From an uncultured Acetatifactor sp. (GTDB lineage Bacteria > Bacillota > Clostridia > Lachnospirales > Lachnospiraceae), in the NCBI GenBank assembly GCA_934394815.1, contig CAKRRD010000033.1, positions 1 through 37,091 on the forward strand: DNA of 37,091 nt, read 5' to 3'. Numbering within the stretch: the stretch's first letter is position 1; every line of letters begins with the position of its first letter. Of the stretch, positions 1 to 7,332 are shown one piece after another. The notes under the pieces were generated by a model, which had not been told where the DNA came from, made no database searches, and saw only the letters and a program-made list of their open reading frames with translations. Both the position numbers and the translations under genes were made by a program.

Positions 1-27
1 GGCAGTAATACAAGGAGGTAAATTATT

Positions 28-1584
28 ATGGTAGTACAACACAATCTTACAGCTATGAACTCTAACAGAATGTTAGGTCTGACCACCGCTTCTCAGGCAA
101 AGTCCACCGAGAAACTGTCTTCCGGTTACAAGATCAACCGTGCAGCTGATGATGCAGCAGGTCTGTCCATCAGTGAGAAGATGAGAAAGCAGATCAGAGG
201 TCTGACACAGGCATCCCTGAATGCACAGGATGGTATCAGTGCAGTACAGACCGCTGAAGGTGCTCTGAACGAAGTTCAGGACATGCTGCAGAGAATGAAC
301 GAACTGGCTGTAAAGTCTGCAAACGGTACTAATTCTGAGACAGATAGAACTTATATTCAGAATGAAATTGATCAGTTAACAACGGAAATTGATCGTGTAT
401 CTGAAACCACTAAGTTTAATGAAACCTATCTGCTGAAGGGTGACAAGTCTGGCGATAAGGCGACCAATTTCCAATACAAGGAAGTAGAAGTAACCAATCA
501 GGATCTTTACTATGTAGAAAATGGTAAAGTTAATACTTTGAAAAAAGGTTCCTACAAATCTGCTGTAGATATTGCAAATCATGATTATTATACCAGCAAA
601 GATGGTGTACAGGTTGGTCAGAAAATTACCGGTGCAGAGCATGATACATACGCAGAAACAGCTAAAGTAAACGTGATTACTGAAGATGTATATACCAAAG
701 ATACATCAACTGGAAATTTCGTTTCTGCAAAAGGTACTGTAAAGGATGCAACGGGCACCACAAAATACTACACTTTGACTAAAGGAACGGATGGCTTGTA
801 CGAAGCAGCTGAAAAAGCGGATCCAACCGCTGAAGAGTATGATAAGGTAAAGGCTGGAGCTACCGTATACGACAAAGATGGTAATGAATACAAAGAAGGT
901 AGCTTAGTTAAGGATATTACGAAGTACTATGCATCTATTAAACCAGGAATCTTGGCAGGTGATAGTAAAGTAACAGATGTTGCTAAAGTTACTACCAAGG
1001 GAACAACACAGTTTACTGATAAAGATGGTAATGAAATAGCTGCAAATGGTCTTGGTAATTACATTAACAATGATGGAACTCTTAAGGCTAACTCCGGTCT
1101 TTACATTAATGGAAACCTTGCAACACAGGATGATGTTGCTAAGATGGTTGATTTTTCTAAAACCTTTGATACGGGAGCGTTAACACTTAAACTTCATGTT
1201 GGTGCAGATGCAACTGACAATAATCAGATTTCCTTAAAGATTGATACCATGAGTGCTGATGGACTGGGTGTAAAGAACCTGAAAGTTGATGGTGCAGATG
1301 ATACTAATGCCAAGAATGCAGTTGAAACAATCAAGGAAGCTATCCAGAAAGTATCCACTCAGCGTTCCGCACTTGGTGCTGTTCAGAACAGACTCGAGCA
1401 CACCATCAACAACCTGGACAACGTAGTTGAGAATACCACCAGCGCAGAGAGCCAGATCCGTGATACCGATATGGCTACTGAGATGGTTAAGTACTCCAAC
1501 AACAACATCCTGGCTCAGGCAGGTCAGGCTATGCTGGCTCAGTCCAATCAGGCTAACCAGGGCGTACTGTCTCTGTTACAGTAA
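28..1584 (+). CDS. fliC: Flagellin
   Basis: Structural subunit of the flagellar filament, exported through the flagellar type III apparatus and polymerised outside the cell. The first ~140 residues (VQHNLTAMNSNRML, then LSSGYKINRAADDAAGLSISEKM) and the last ~85 (SQIRDTDMATEMVKYS, ending NQGVLSLLQ) are the conserved D0/D1 coiled-coil ends. Residues ~145-430 form a long, Lys/Thr/Asp-rich variable region with loosely repeated units such as DKDGNEYKEG and DKDGNEIAAN. At 518 aa it is longer than minimal flagellins (~270-300 aa), all of the excess being central. The start is fixed by AAGGAGGT at 12-19, 8 nt upstream. The gene looks monocistronic, with a terminator at 1652-1682. The centre is visibly more AT-rich than the ends, as in rapidly diversifying surface domains. 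Very confident. Confidence 0.97.
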   Translation: MVVQHNLTAMNSNRMLGLTTASQAKSTEKLSSGYKINRAADDAAGLSISEKMRKQIRGLTQASLNAQDGISAVQTAEGALNEVQDMLQRMNELAVKSANGTNSETDRTYIQNEIDQLTTEIDRVSETTKFNETYLLKGDKSGDKATNFQYKEVEVTNQDLYYVENGKVNTLKKGSYKSAVDIANHDYYTSKDGVQVGQKITGAEHDTYAETAKVNVITEDVYTKDTSTGNFVSAKGTVKDATGTTKYYTLTKGTDGLYEAAEKADPTAEEYDKVKAGATVYDKDGNEYKEGSLVKDITKYYASIKPGILAGDSKVTDVAKVTTKGTTQFTDKDGNEIAANGLGNYINNDGTLKANSGLYINGNLATQDDVAKMVDFSKTFDTGALTLKLHVGADATDNNQISLKIDTMSADGLGVKNLKVDGADDTNAKNAVETIKEAIQKVSTQRSALGAVQNRLEHTINNLDNVVENTTSAESQIRDTDMATEMVKYSNNNILAQAGQAMLAQSNQANQGVLSLLQ

Positions 1585-1651
1585 GCTTAAGCTGAGATCA
1601 GGTTGTTTCCAAAGAGGAACGAACCATATCTGTAAGAGTTATGTAAGAACC

Positions 1652-1683
1652 AAAGGGCAGTCCATCATGGGCTGCCCTTTTAC
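1652..1683 (+). terminator. Rho-independent terminator of flagellin gene
   Basis: AAAGGGCAG (1652-1660) pairs with CTGCCCTTT (1672-1680) around an 11-nt loop and is followed by a short T-rich run. It lies ~70 nt after the flagellin stop. Confidence 0.9.
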
Positions 1684-1770
1684 TTTCTAATATTTTTGCA
1701 CTTGTAAAGCCATCATAAGGACTTCCTGTAAAACTTTAGATAAATGTAGGAAATCGATGAATTTGTGCTG

Positions 1771-2031
1771 TTAACAGCTTATTTCCAATTCCTTTGAATA
1801 CTTTTCATAATAGTCAATAGCAGCTTTCGGAGGGATAGAGAGATCATTTTCTAATTTTTGGAGGATATCTTCCTTTGACATACCAAAGGTTTTGCATAAT
1901 TGAACAATCGATTTAGCTCTGCCTTCCTCTACGCCATCCCTGTAAATAACTCTCTTTTCCGCCTCAGCATCATATTCGAAAAACACCATATCAATAACCT
2001 CCTTCTTATTCTCAAGCAAAAATTCCTTCAA
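1771..2031 (-). pseudogene. C-terminal remnant of Rpn-type PD-(D/E)XK nuclease/transposase family
   Basis: The 86 codons resemble only the tail of the Rpn (recombination-promoting nuclease, putative transposase) proteins abundant in Lachnospiraceae: KEFLLENKKEVIDM, then FFEYDAEAEKR, an EEGRAKSI stretch and a short helical tail. The N-terminal nuclease domain that should precede it is absent. The reading frame stays open upstream of the TTG that could serve as a start (codons reading QPHRTIL), back into the end of the antitoxin gene, which suggests a truncated gene joined to its neighbour rather than a designed small protein. It sits 20 bp behind the antitoxin and may be co-transcribed. It could still be a small expressed protein. 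Family assignment is from memory of the conserved tail. Confidence 0.55.
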
Positions 2032-2051
2032 AATTGTTCTATGCGGTTGCG

Positions 2052-2339
2052 TTAATTTTCCTTTTGCAAAGGAATAATTTCCAAAGAATAGCCAAGAGGA
2101 ATCAACACTTTTAAAAGAGTGTCCAATTGCGGTGTAGAGCGCAGAGATTCTATTCTTGCAATGGCAGGCTGTTTTACCCCACTGATTTTTGCAAGATCTC
2201 GTTGGGTTAATCCCTGCTTTTCGCGGGCTTCTATCATTTTGCCGATTAATTTCACTTCAAGGTTTATGATTTCCCGGTCTTCCTCGGAAACGTAATCATT
2301 ATCGTTGAACATTTCGTCAAAATTTGTATATTTTTTCAT
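2052..2339 (-). CDS. higA: XRE-family antitoxin of HigBA-like toxin-antitoxin pair
   Basis: DNA-binding antitoxin of 95 aa. Residues ~30-85 form a Cro/C1-type helix-turn-helix (IEAREKQGLTQRDLAKISG, then KQPAIARIE, then TPQLDTLLKVL). The start codon overlaps the toxin stop as ATGA at 2336-2339, so translation is coupled. The toxin-first gene order and this overlap are typical of HigBA-type loci. In such systems the antitoxin binds and neutralises the toxin and represses the shared promoter; an inverted repeat suited to this lies at 2709-2726. The short acidic N-terminus (~25 residues) is probably the toxin-contacting part, which is inference. Confidence 0.88.
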   Translation of the reverse strand: MKKYTNFDEMFNDNDYVSEEDREIINLEVKLIGKMIEAREKQGLTQRDLAKISGVKQPAIARIESLRSTPQLDTLLKVLIPLGYSLEIIPLQKEN

Positions 2340-2689
2340 GAATTATTCCTTTCCAGCCAATCATGCATATTTGCCAAGGCTTTGTTTATTTCTCGATGAG
2401 GAGTTTTTTTAATATAGTAATGTAATAAGACAAATTTATTGTCCTTCCAATAAAAGAAAAAAATGCGATTATTTAAAGGTCGTAATTCCCACAAATCCCC
2501 CTGTATATGTTTAACAATTGGATTTCCGATTCTGGTTCCATATTCTTTTAATGCTTTTATGTAAGCAAATATTTTGTTTTTCTGTATGCGAACTGTTTTG
2601 TTATATATTGATTTCTTGGCTAAATCGGCAAAATAATCGCTTATAGCAGAATAGCCATTTTTGTCAAAATAATACTCAATATCGTACAT
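2336..2689 (-). CDS. higB: RelE/HigB-like toxin (Gp49-like family)
   Basis: Predicted ribosome-associated mRNA interferase of the HigB/Gp49-like branch of the RelE superfamily, 117 aa. The C-terminal half carries the family pattern GDLWELRPLNNRIFFFYW, then FVLLHYYIKKTPHREINKA. I chose the ATG at 2689 (protein begins MYDIEYYF) because AGAAAGGA lies a normal distance upstream. An upstream in-frame ATG at 2728 would put the start inside the promoter/operator and has no ribosome-binding site. It is first in a two-gene operon with the XRE antitoxin. Frame and conserved positions are intact, so it is probably functional. The exact subfamily (HigB or another RelE branch) is uncertain. Confidence 0.87.
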   Translation of the reverse strand: MYDIEYYFDKNGYSAISDYFADLAKKSIYNKTVRIQKNKIFAYIKALKEYGTRIGNPIVKHIQGDLWELRPLNNRIFFFYWKDNKFVLLHYYIKKTPHREINKALANMHDWLERNNS

Positions 2690-2706
2690 CAAAATATCCT
2701 TTCTAA

Positions 2707-2735
2707 AAGATAACATATTAGTTATCAAACGTCAA
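2707..2735 (-). promoter_or_regulatory. Promoter and autoregulatory operator of the toxin-antitoxin operon
   Basis: Read on the minus strand, TTGACG (2735-2730) and TATCTT (2712-2707) are separated by exactly 17 bp. An inverted repeat GATAAC-N6-GTTATC (2709-2726) fills the spacer and overlaps the -10, the usual place for an antitoxin operator. Repressor identity is inferred from position. Confidence 0.65.
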
Positions 2736-2876
2736 CAATAAGTGCTATAATAATTAATTTCTGAAATTGCGGTAATAAGGGAAACTTTGACCACTGACGG
2801 ATCTATAAGAATTTTTGAAAGAAGAAAAATTACTTCTAATACCACCATACCATAGGGATTCCTTATTGGCAAGTCT

Positions 2877-2922
2877 GAAAAATGTTACAAAAAGGCTACA
2901 AAAAATCCAGAAAAATGTTACA
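2877..2922 (+). repeat. Two direct repeats of GAAAAATGTTACA
   Basis: Identical 13-mers start at 2877 and 2910, 33 bp apart, close to three helical turns. They sit ~15-60 bp upstream of the candidate -35 at 2938, a sensible position for activator or repressor boxes. No known regulator is recognised. Confidence 0.6.
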
Positions 2923-3014
2923 GAACACTTCTAAAGTTTTACTTTCCCGGCATTTTGGGGTAAGATAAGCAGTATAGGTTCCTAAGGACACAGAAAGAGA
3001 GGGTTACTATAATT

Positions 3015-4688
3015 ATGAAATTTCAGGACATGCCTTACGAAAGAATAGATTTTGCCAAAGTGCAGGAAGAGATGGGAGAACTGATCCGGGAGCTGGATGC
3101 GGCGAAGAGCGGGGAGGAGCAGTTCGAGGTGCATCAGAAGTACTATGCGCTGACGGACCGTGTCATGACGCTGATGACCATTGCGAACATCCGCTTTGAC
3201 ATTGATACTTCCGACAAGTTTTATGAGGAAGAGCATAAATACTACGATGAGCAAGGGCCGGTATTCAGCAATCTGGTGCTGGCTTATCAGAAGAAATTAT
3301 TCGCATCCCCCTACAGAGCTTATCTGGAGGAGAAGATCGGTCCGGTAGCATTCAAGAATATGGAGCTGGCGCAGAAGTCCATGAGCGAGGCACTGATCCC
3401 GCTGATGCAGGAGGAGAATGCTCTGACCATGGAGTATGATAAACTCATTGCCGGTGCGAAGATCGACTTCGACGGCAAGGAACTGAACCTGTCCCTGTTA
3501 CGGCCCTATCTGGTGAATTGCGACCGCAATGTCCGCAGACAGGCCTGGGAGAAGATGAGTGACTTTTTCCGGAAAAATGAGGAGCAGCTGGATACCATTT
3601 ACGACAAACTGGTGAAGAACCGTACCGCACAGGCCAGAGCCATGGGTTACGAGAATTATCTGGAACTGGGGTATTACCGCATGAACCGCAACTGCTACGG
3701 CAAGGAAGAGGTAGAAGCTTTCCGGAAACAGATCAAGGAATATTTCGTGCCCTTTGCGGAAAAACTGCATGACCGGAGAAGACAGCGCCTCGGTCTGGAG
3801 CGACTCAGCTATATTGACGAGCAGGTATATTTTAAGGATGGCAACCCGGTGCCCACCGGAACCCCCGAAGAGATCATGGCAGCCGGCCAGAAGATGTACC
3901 GTGAACTGTCCCCGGAGACTGCGGAATTTTTTGATTTCATGATGGAGAACCAGTTATTTGATGTCCTGGGGCGCAAGACCAAGAAGGCAGGCGGCTATAT
4001 GACCTATCTGCCTCTCTACCATGCACCGTTTATCTTCGCTAACTTCAACGGTACCAGCGGTGATGTGGACGTCATCACGCATGAGTGTGGTCATGCGTTC
4101 CAGGGGTATCTCGCTGCACAGGATCCCATCAGGGAGCATGCGGATATCGGCATGGAGACCGCGGAGATCCATTCCATGTCCATGGAATTTTTCACAGAAA
4201 AGTGGATGAACCTGTTCTTCGGTGACAGAGCGCAGGATTACGTGGAAATGCATCTGGAGGATGCGGCTGCGTTTATCCCTTACGGCTGTATGGTGGATGA
4301 GTTCCAGCATATCGTATATGAGCATCCGGAAATGGCACCGGTCGAGAGAAAGCAGGCATGGAGCCGTCTGGAACGGGAGTACAAGCCTCATCTGGACTAC
4401 GAGGGAGATCCTTTCTTCGGACAGGGCGGCTTCTGGCAGAAACAGCTGCATATTTATGACTACCCTCTGTATTATATCGATTACTGTCTGGCACAGACCT
4501 GTGCTTTGCAGTATAAGGTGAAAATGGATGCCGATTTCGGGGAAGCATGGAAGAGCTATCTGAAGCTGTGCAGACTGTCTGCCAGCGATTTCTACACCAA
4601 TATGATCAAAGAGGTCGGACTGGACAGTCCCTTTGAGCCGGGATGCGTGAAAAATATCGTGGAAAAACTTGAAAAATATGTGAAATAG
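3015..4688 (+). CDS. M3-family oligoendopeptidase
   Basis: Cytoplasmic zinc metallopeptidase that trims short peptides, 557 aa, which matches the ~550-aa M3 oligoendopeptidase subgroup rather than longer PepF. The zinc motif is HECGH at residues 356-360, with the third ligand probably E384 in METAEIHS. The flanking pattern FNGTSGDVDVITHECGHAFQ is characteristic. No signal peptide or membrane segment is present. The start ATG at 3015 gives the usual N-terminus; its ribosome-binding site (AGAGGG at 2998-3003, 11 nt away) is weak. The gene appears to be transcribed alone, diverging from the toxin-antitoxin pair. Family call is firm; physiological substrate is unknown. Confidence 0.95.
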   Translation: MKFQDMPYERIDFAKVQEEMGELIRELDAAKSGEEQFEVHQKYYALTDRVMTLMTIANIRFDIDTSDKFYEEEHKYYDEQGPVFSNLVLAYQKKLFASPYRAYLEEKIGPVAFKNMELAQKSMSEALIPLMQEENALTMEYDKLIAGAKIDFDGKELNLSLLRPYLVNCDRNVRRQAWEKMSDFFRKNEEQLDTIYDKLVKNRTAQARAMGYENYLELGYYRMNRNCYGKEEVEAFRKQIKEYFVPFAEKLHDRRRQRLGLERLSYIDEQVYFKDGNPVPTGTPEEIMAAGQKMYRELSPETAEFFDFMMENQLFDVLGRKTKKAGGYMTYLPLYHAPFIFANFNGTSGDVDVITHECGHAFQGYLAAQDPIREHADIGMETAEIHSMSMEFFTEKWMNLFFGDRAQDYVEMHLEDAAAFIPYGCMVDEFQHIVYEHPEMAPVERKQAWSRLEREYKPHLDYEGDPFFGQGGFWQKQLHIYDYPLYYIDYCLAQTCALQYKVKMDADFGEAWKSYLKLCRLSASDFYTNMIKEVGLDSPFEPGCVKNIVEKLEKYVK

Positions 4689-4764
4689 CTTTCTTTTTCC
4701 TATAAAATACGGTAAAATAAGGAGTCATTGGGACTTAAGACACCAGGAAGGAGACATGTAAGCA

Positions 4765-6390
4765 ATGTCTAAGAATGAAAAAGTTACAGAAAATAAAGAA
4801 CAAACAGAACAGAAGGTCATGACCAAATATGACCGTAAGGTACAGAAGCGTAAAGAGGAGAAGGAAAAGGAGAAAAAGGAAGAGCGCATCAGCACGACCA
4901 TCGGCATCGTAGTGCTTGTGGCTCTGGTATGTCTGGTAGCATCTTTCCCCATCCGTACCTATCTGGCAACTCATGAGACCTATGTGGTGGTCAATGGAGA
5001 AGCTGTAAACAAGGTAGAGTTCGATTACCAATACAACCTGACCAAGAACAATTATATCACCCAGTACGGCAGCTATCTGACATACTTCGGACTGGATACC
5101 TCTAAGGATCTGTCCACACAGATGTATTCCGACACTCTGAGCTGGCAGGATTACTTCGAGCAGCTGGCTGTTGAGAATCTGAAGCAGTCCAAGGCCATGA
5201 AGGCAGCTGCTGATGCAGAGGGCTTCACCTACGACACCACCGATGAGTACAACACCTTTAAAGAGACCATCAAGACTTCCGCTGCATCCGCAGGCATCTC
5301 TGAGAAGGAATATGTACGTTCCATCTACGGTGGTTATGCAACTATGGGCCGTATTGAGCAGTATGTGAAGAATGATATGGTCATGAATGCCTATTATGAG
5401 AAGCTGCAGGAGGACAACGCTCCCAGCGATGATGAGATCCAGAGCTATTATGAGGAAAACAAGGCAACCTACGATTCCGTAGACTATCGCCTGACGACCA
5501 TTGAGGCAGAATTGCCTACAGAGCCTACCGAGCTGGCAGACCCCGTAGAAGAGACCGCATCTACAGATACTGCGGCCGACGGAACGGCAACCACCGATAC
5601 CACACAGGATACCGCATACCAGCCTTCCGACGCTGAGATCGCCAAGGCAATGGAAGATGCCAAAGTACTGGCTGACGATGCAGAGCAGACCGTGGCAAAA
5701 GACGGCGAAGCCCATGAGAATGAGCAGAAGTCTTCCGTGAACTACCTGATCTCCGACTGGCTGTTCGATGATGCCAGAAAGGCAGGAGACACCACCATCA
5801 TTACCAACGACAGCAGCCATTGCTATTATGTCGTGGCATTTGAGCAGAGATATCTGGACGAGACCCCTTCTGCTGATGTTCGTGTCATTATTCCGGGCGA
5901 GGATAAGACCGGCGAAGAGATTCTGGAGGAGTGGAAGAGCGGTGCAGCTACCGAGGATAGCTTCGTAGAACTGTGCAAAAAGTATACACAGGATACCTCC
6001 GCAGCAGCGAACGGCGGCCTGTTTGAGCAGGTGACCAAGAGTGGTATGACCGAGGAACTCAGCAACTGGATCTTCGACAGCAGCCGTCAGGCAGGAGATA
6101 CCGTATCCATTGCCATTACGGATGATGCCACCTATGTGCTTTACTACATCGGACAGGATCAGCCCGAGTGGAAGATCAACATCAAGAATACACTGGTATC
6201 TCAGGCAATGACCCAGTATATAGATGACATTACCGCAGATATCACCGTAGAGGATCCCAAGGGCAAGCTGAATTACCTGAAGGTGCAGGCAGAGGAATCC
6301 GCAACCGCTGAGACCGCGGCCGCAGAGACTCAGGAGATCACCGAGGAGCAGACAGCTGCTACCGGGGAGACTGCAACACAGGCACAGTAA
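4765..6390 (+). CDS. Membrane-anchored parvulin-type peptidyl-prolyl isomerase / foldase
   Basis: Extracytoplasmic folding factor of the SurA/PrsA type, 541 aa. A Lys/Glu-rich cytoplasmic N-terminus (~1-47) precedes one membrane segment (TTIGIVVLVALVCLVASFPI, ~48-67), so it is anchored by a transmembrane helix, not a lipid as in PrsA. Residues ~75-235 resemble the helical SurA-N chaperone region. A rotamase-like domain spans ~370-470 (SADVRVIIP, then AANGGLFEQVTKSGMTEELSNWIFD). An earlier similar unit around 331-362 (DWLFDDARKAGDTTII, then CYYVVAFEQRY) suggests a second, degenerate rotamase half interrupted by a Thr/Ala-rich insert. The tail (~510-541) is Ala/Thr/Glu-rich and low complexity. 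The start at 4765 follows AAGGAGA at 4747-4753. Isomerase activity is inferred from family. Confidence 0.85.
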   Translation: MSKNEKVTENKEQTEQKVMTKYDRKVQKRKEEKEKEKKEERISTTIGIVVLVALVCLVASFPIRTYLATHETYVVVNGEAVNKVEFDYQYNLTKNNYITQYGSYLTYFGLDTSKDLSTQMYSDTLSWQDYFEQLAVENLKQSKAMKAAADAEGFTYDTTDEYNTFKETIKTSAASAGISEKEYVRSIYGGYATMGRIEQYVKNDMVMNAYYEKLQEDNAPSDDEIQSYYEENKATYDSVDYRLTTIEAELPTEPTELADPVEETASTDTAADGTATTDTTQDTAYQPSDAEIAKAMEDAKVLADDAEQTVAKDGEAHENEQKSSVNYLISDWLFDDARKAGDTTIITNDSSHCYYVVAFEQRYLDETPSADVRVIIPGEDKTGEEILEEWKSGAATEDSFVELCKKYTQDTSAAANGGLFEQVTKSGMTEELSNWIFDSSRQAGDTVSIAITDDATYVLYYIGQDQPEWKINIKNTLVSQAMTQYIDDITADITVEDPKGKLNYLKVQAEESATAETAAAETQEITEEQTAATGETATQAQ

Positions 6391-6424
6391 GGCTTGCCGG
6401 GGAACAGAACATAGACAACAGACA

Positions 6425-6463
6425 AGTACCTGTTTCACTGCGCAAGCAGAAGAGACAGGTACT
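6425..6463 (+). other. GNRA-capped hairpin between foldase and HAD genes
   Basis: AGTACCTGT (6425-6433) pairs perfectly with ACAGGTACT (6455-6463). Inside is a second helix CTGC/GCAG capped by GCAA, a GNRA tetraloop, with a small internal loop between. There is no U-run on the plus side, so it is not a classical terminator. It may stabilise the foldase mRNA 3' end or attenuate readthrough. Confidence 0.5.
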
Positions 6464-6485
6464 GTTAGATTATAGGAGAAGAAAT

Positions 6486-7316
6486 ATGCAGGAAAAGGTT
6501 CTGGTATTGGATATTGACGGAACACTGACCAATTCGAAAAAAGAGATCACGGAAGTGACCAGACAGGGAATCTGGAATATTTTACAGCACGGCCACAAGG
6601 TCATTCTGGCTTCCGGCCGTCCAACACCGGGGATGAGAGGCTGTGAGGAGGAACTGGAACTGAAAAAATACGGTGGCTACCTCCTGTCCTTTAACGGAGC
6701 ACGTATTGTGGATTGCAAAACGGGAGAAGTGGTGTACCAGAGAACATTGCCCCTGTCCATTGTTCCCGGTTTATATGAATTCGCCAAAGCAAATGGCTGC
6801 GGTCTGATCACTTATCAGGGAGAAGGCGTGATCTCCGCTTTTGAACCGGACAAATATGTGGAACTGGAAGCAAGGATCAACAAGATCCCCATTCAGGTGG
6901 TGCCGGATTTCGTGAATTATGTGAACTTTGACATTAATAAGTGCCTGATGACGGCACCGGAGGAGATCGCCCCCGCACTGGAGAAACAGCTGCAGGAAAA
7001 ATACAGTGATGTGGCGAGCATCTACCGTTCCGAGCCTTATTTCATCGAGATCATGCCAAAGGATGTGAACAAGGCAGCTTCCCTAGATCACATGCTGGAA
7101 GGCATGGGACTGACCAGAGAGAATGCGATCTGCTGCGGGGATGGTTACAATGATATCTCCATGATCGAATATGCGGGAACCGGTGTGGCCATGGGCAATG
7201 CCCAGCCTGCGGTCAAGGAGGCAGCAGATTATATCACCGGCACCAATGATGAAGACGGACTGGTGGAAGTCATCGATAAATTCATCATGAATCCGGAAGC
7301 AGAGCAGAAGAAATAA
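6486..7316 (+). CDS. Cof-type HAD-IIB family phosphatase
   Basis: Haloacid-dehalogenase-superfamily hydrolase, 276 aa, the usual length of the Cof subfamily, which dephosphorylates small sugar or cofactor phosphates in the cytosol. Motif I is DIDGTL (residues 9-14, nucleophile D9 and acid/base D11). Motif II is in VILASGRP. The C-terminal GDGYNDISMIEYAGTGVAMGNA carries motif IV metal ligands. The C2-type cap lies between ~85 and 190. The start follows AGGAG a few bases upstream. The next gene starts 16 nt after the stop, so it probably shares a transcript with the CCA-adding enzyme. Substrate cannot be told from sequence. Confidence 0.93.
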   Translation: MQEKVLVLDIDGTLTNSKKEITEVTRQGIWNILQHGHKVILASGRPTPGMRGCEEELELKKYGGYLLSFNGARIVDCKTGEVVYQRTLPLSIVPGLYEFAKANGCGLITYQGEGVISAFEPDKYVELEARINKIPIQVVPDFVNYVNFDINKCLMTAPEEIAPALEKQLQEKYSDVASIYRSEPYFIEIMPKDVNKAASLDHMLEGMGLTRENAICCGDGYNDISMIEYAGTGVAMGNAQPAVKEAADYITGTNDEDGLVEVIDKFIMNPEAEQKK

Positions 7317-7332
7317 GAGTGGAAGGAAAAGC

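Larger units (their letters stand above)
2690..3014. other. Divergent intergenic region between toxin-antitoxin operon and M3 peptidase
   Basis: This gap of ~325 bp contains the minus-strand toxin promoter; a plus-strand extended -10 (TGCTATAAT, 2743-2751); a possible long-range stem AATAAGG/CCTTATT spanning about 2773 to 2868; two copies of GAAAAATGTTACA (2877-2889, 2910-2922); and a weaker plus-strand promoter (TTTACT at 2938, 17 bp, TAAGAT at 2961). I see no coding gene. Confidence 0.6.

Noticed and set aside
1427..1690. 87-codon plus-strand frame over the flagellin 3' end
   Set aside because: Out-of-frame reading of flagellin codons, Trp/Arg/Ser-rich and without an SD.
4735..6525. 596-codon minus-strand open frame opposite the foldase
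   Set aside because: Cys/Leu/Gly-rich, low-information sequence created by codon bias of the plus-strand gene; no start signal or family motifs.
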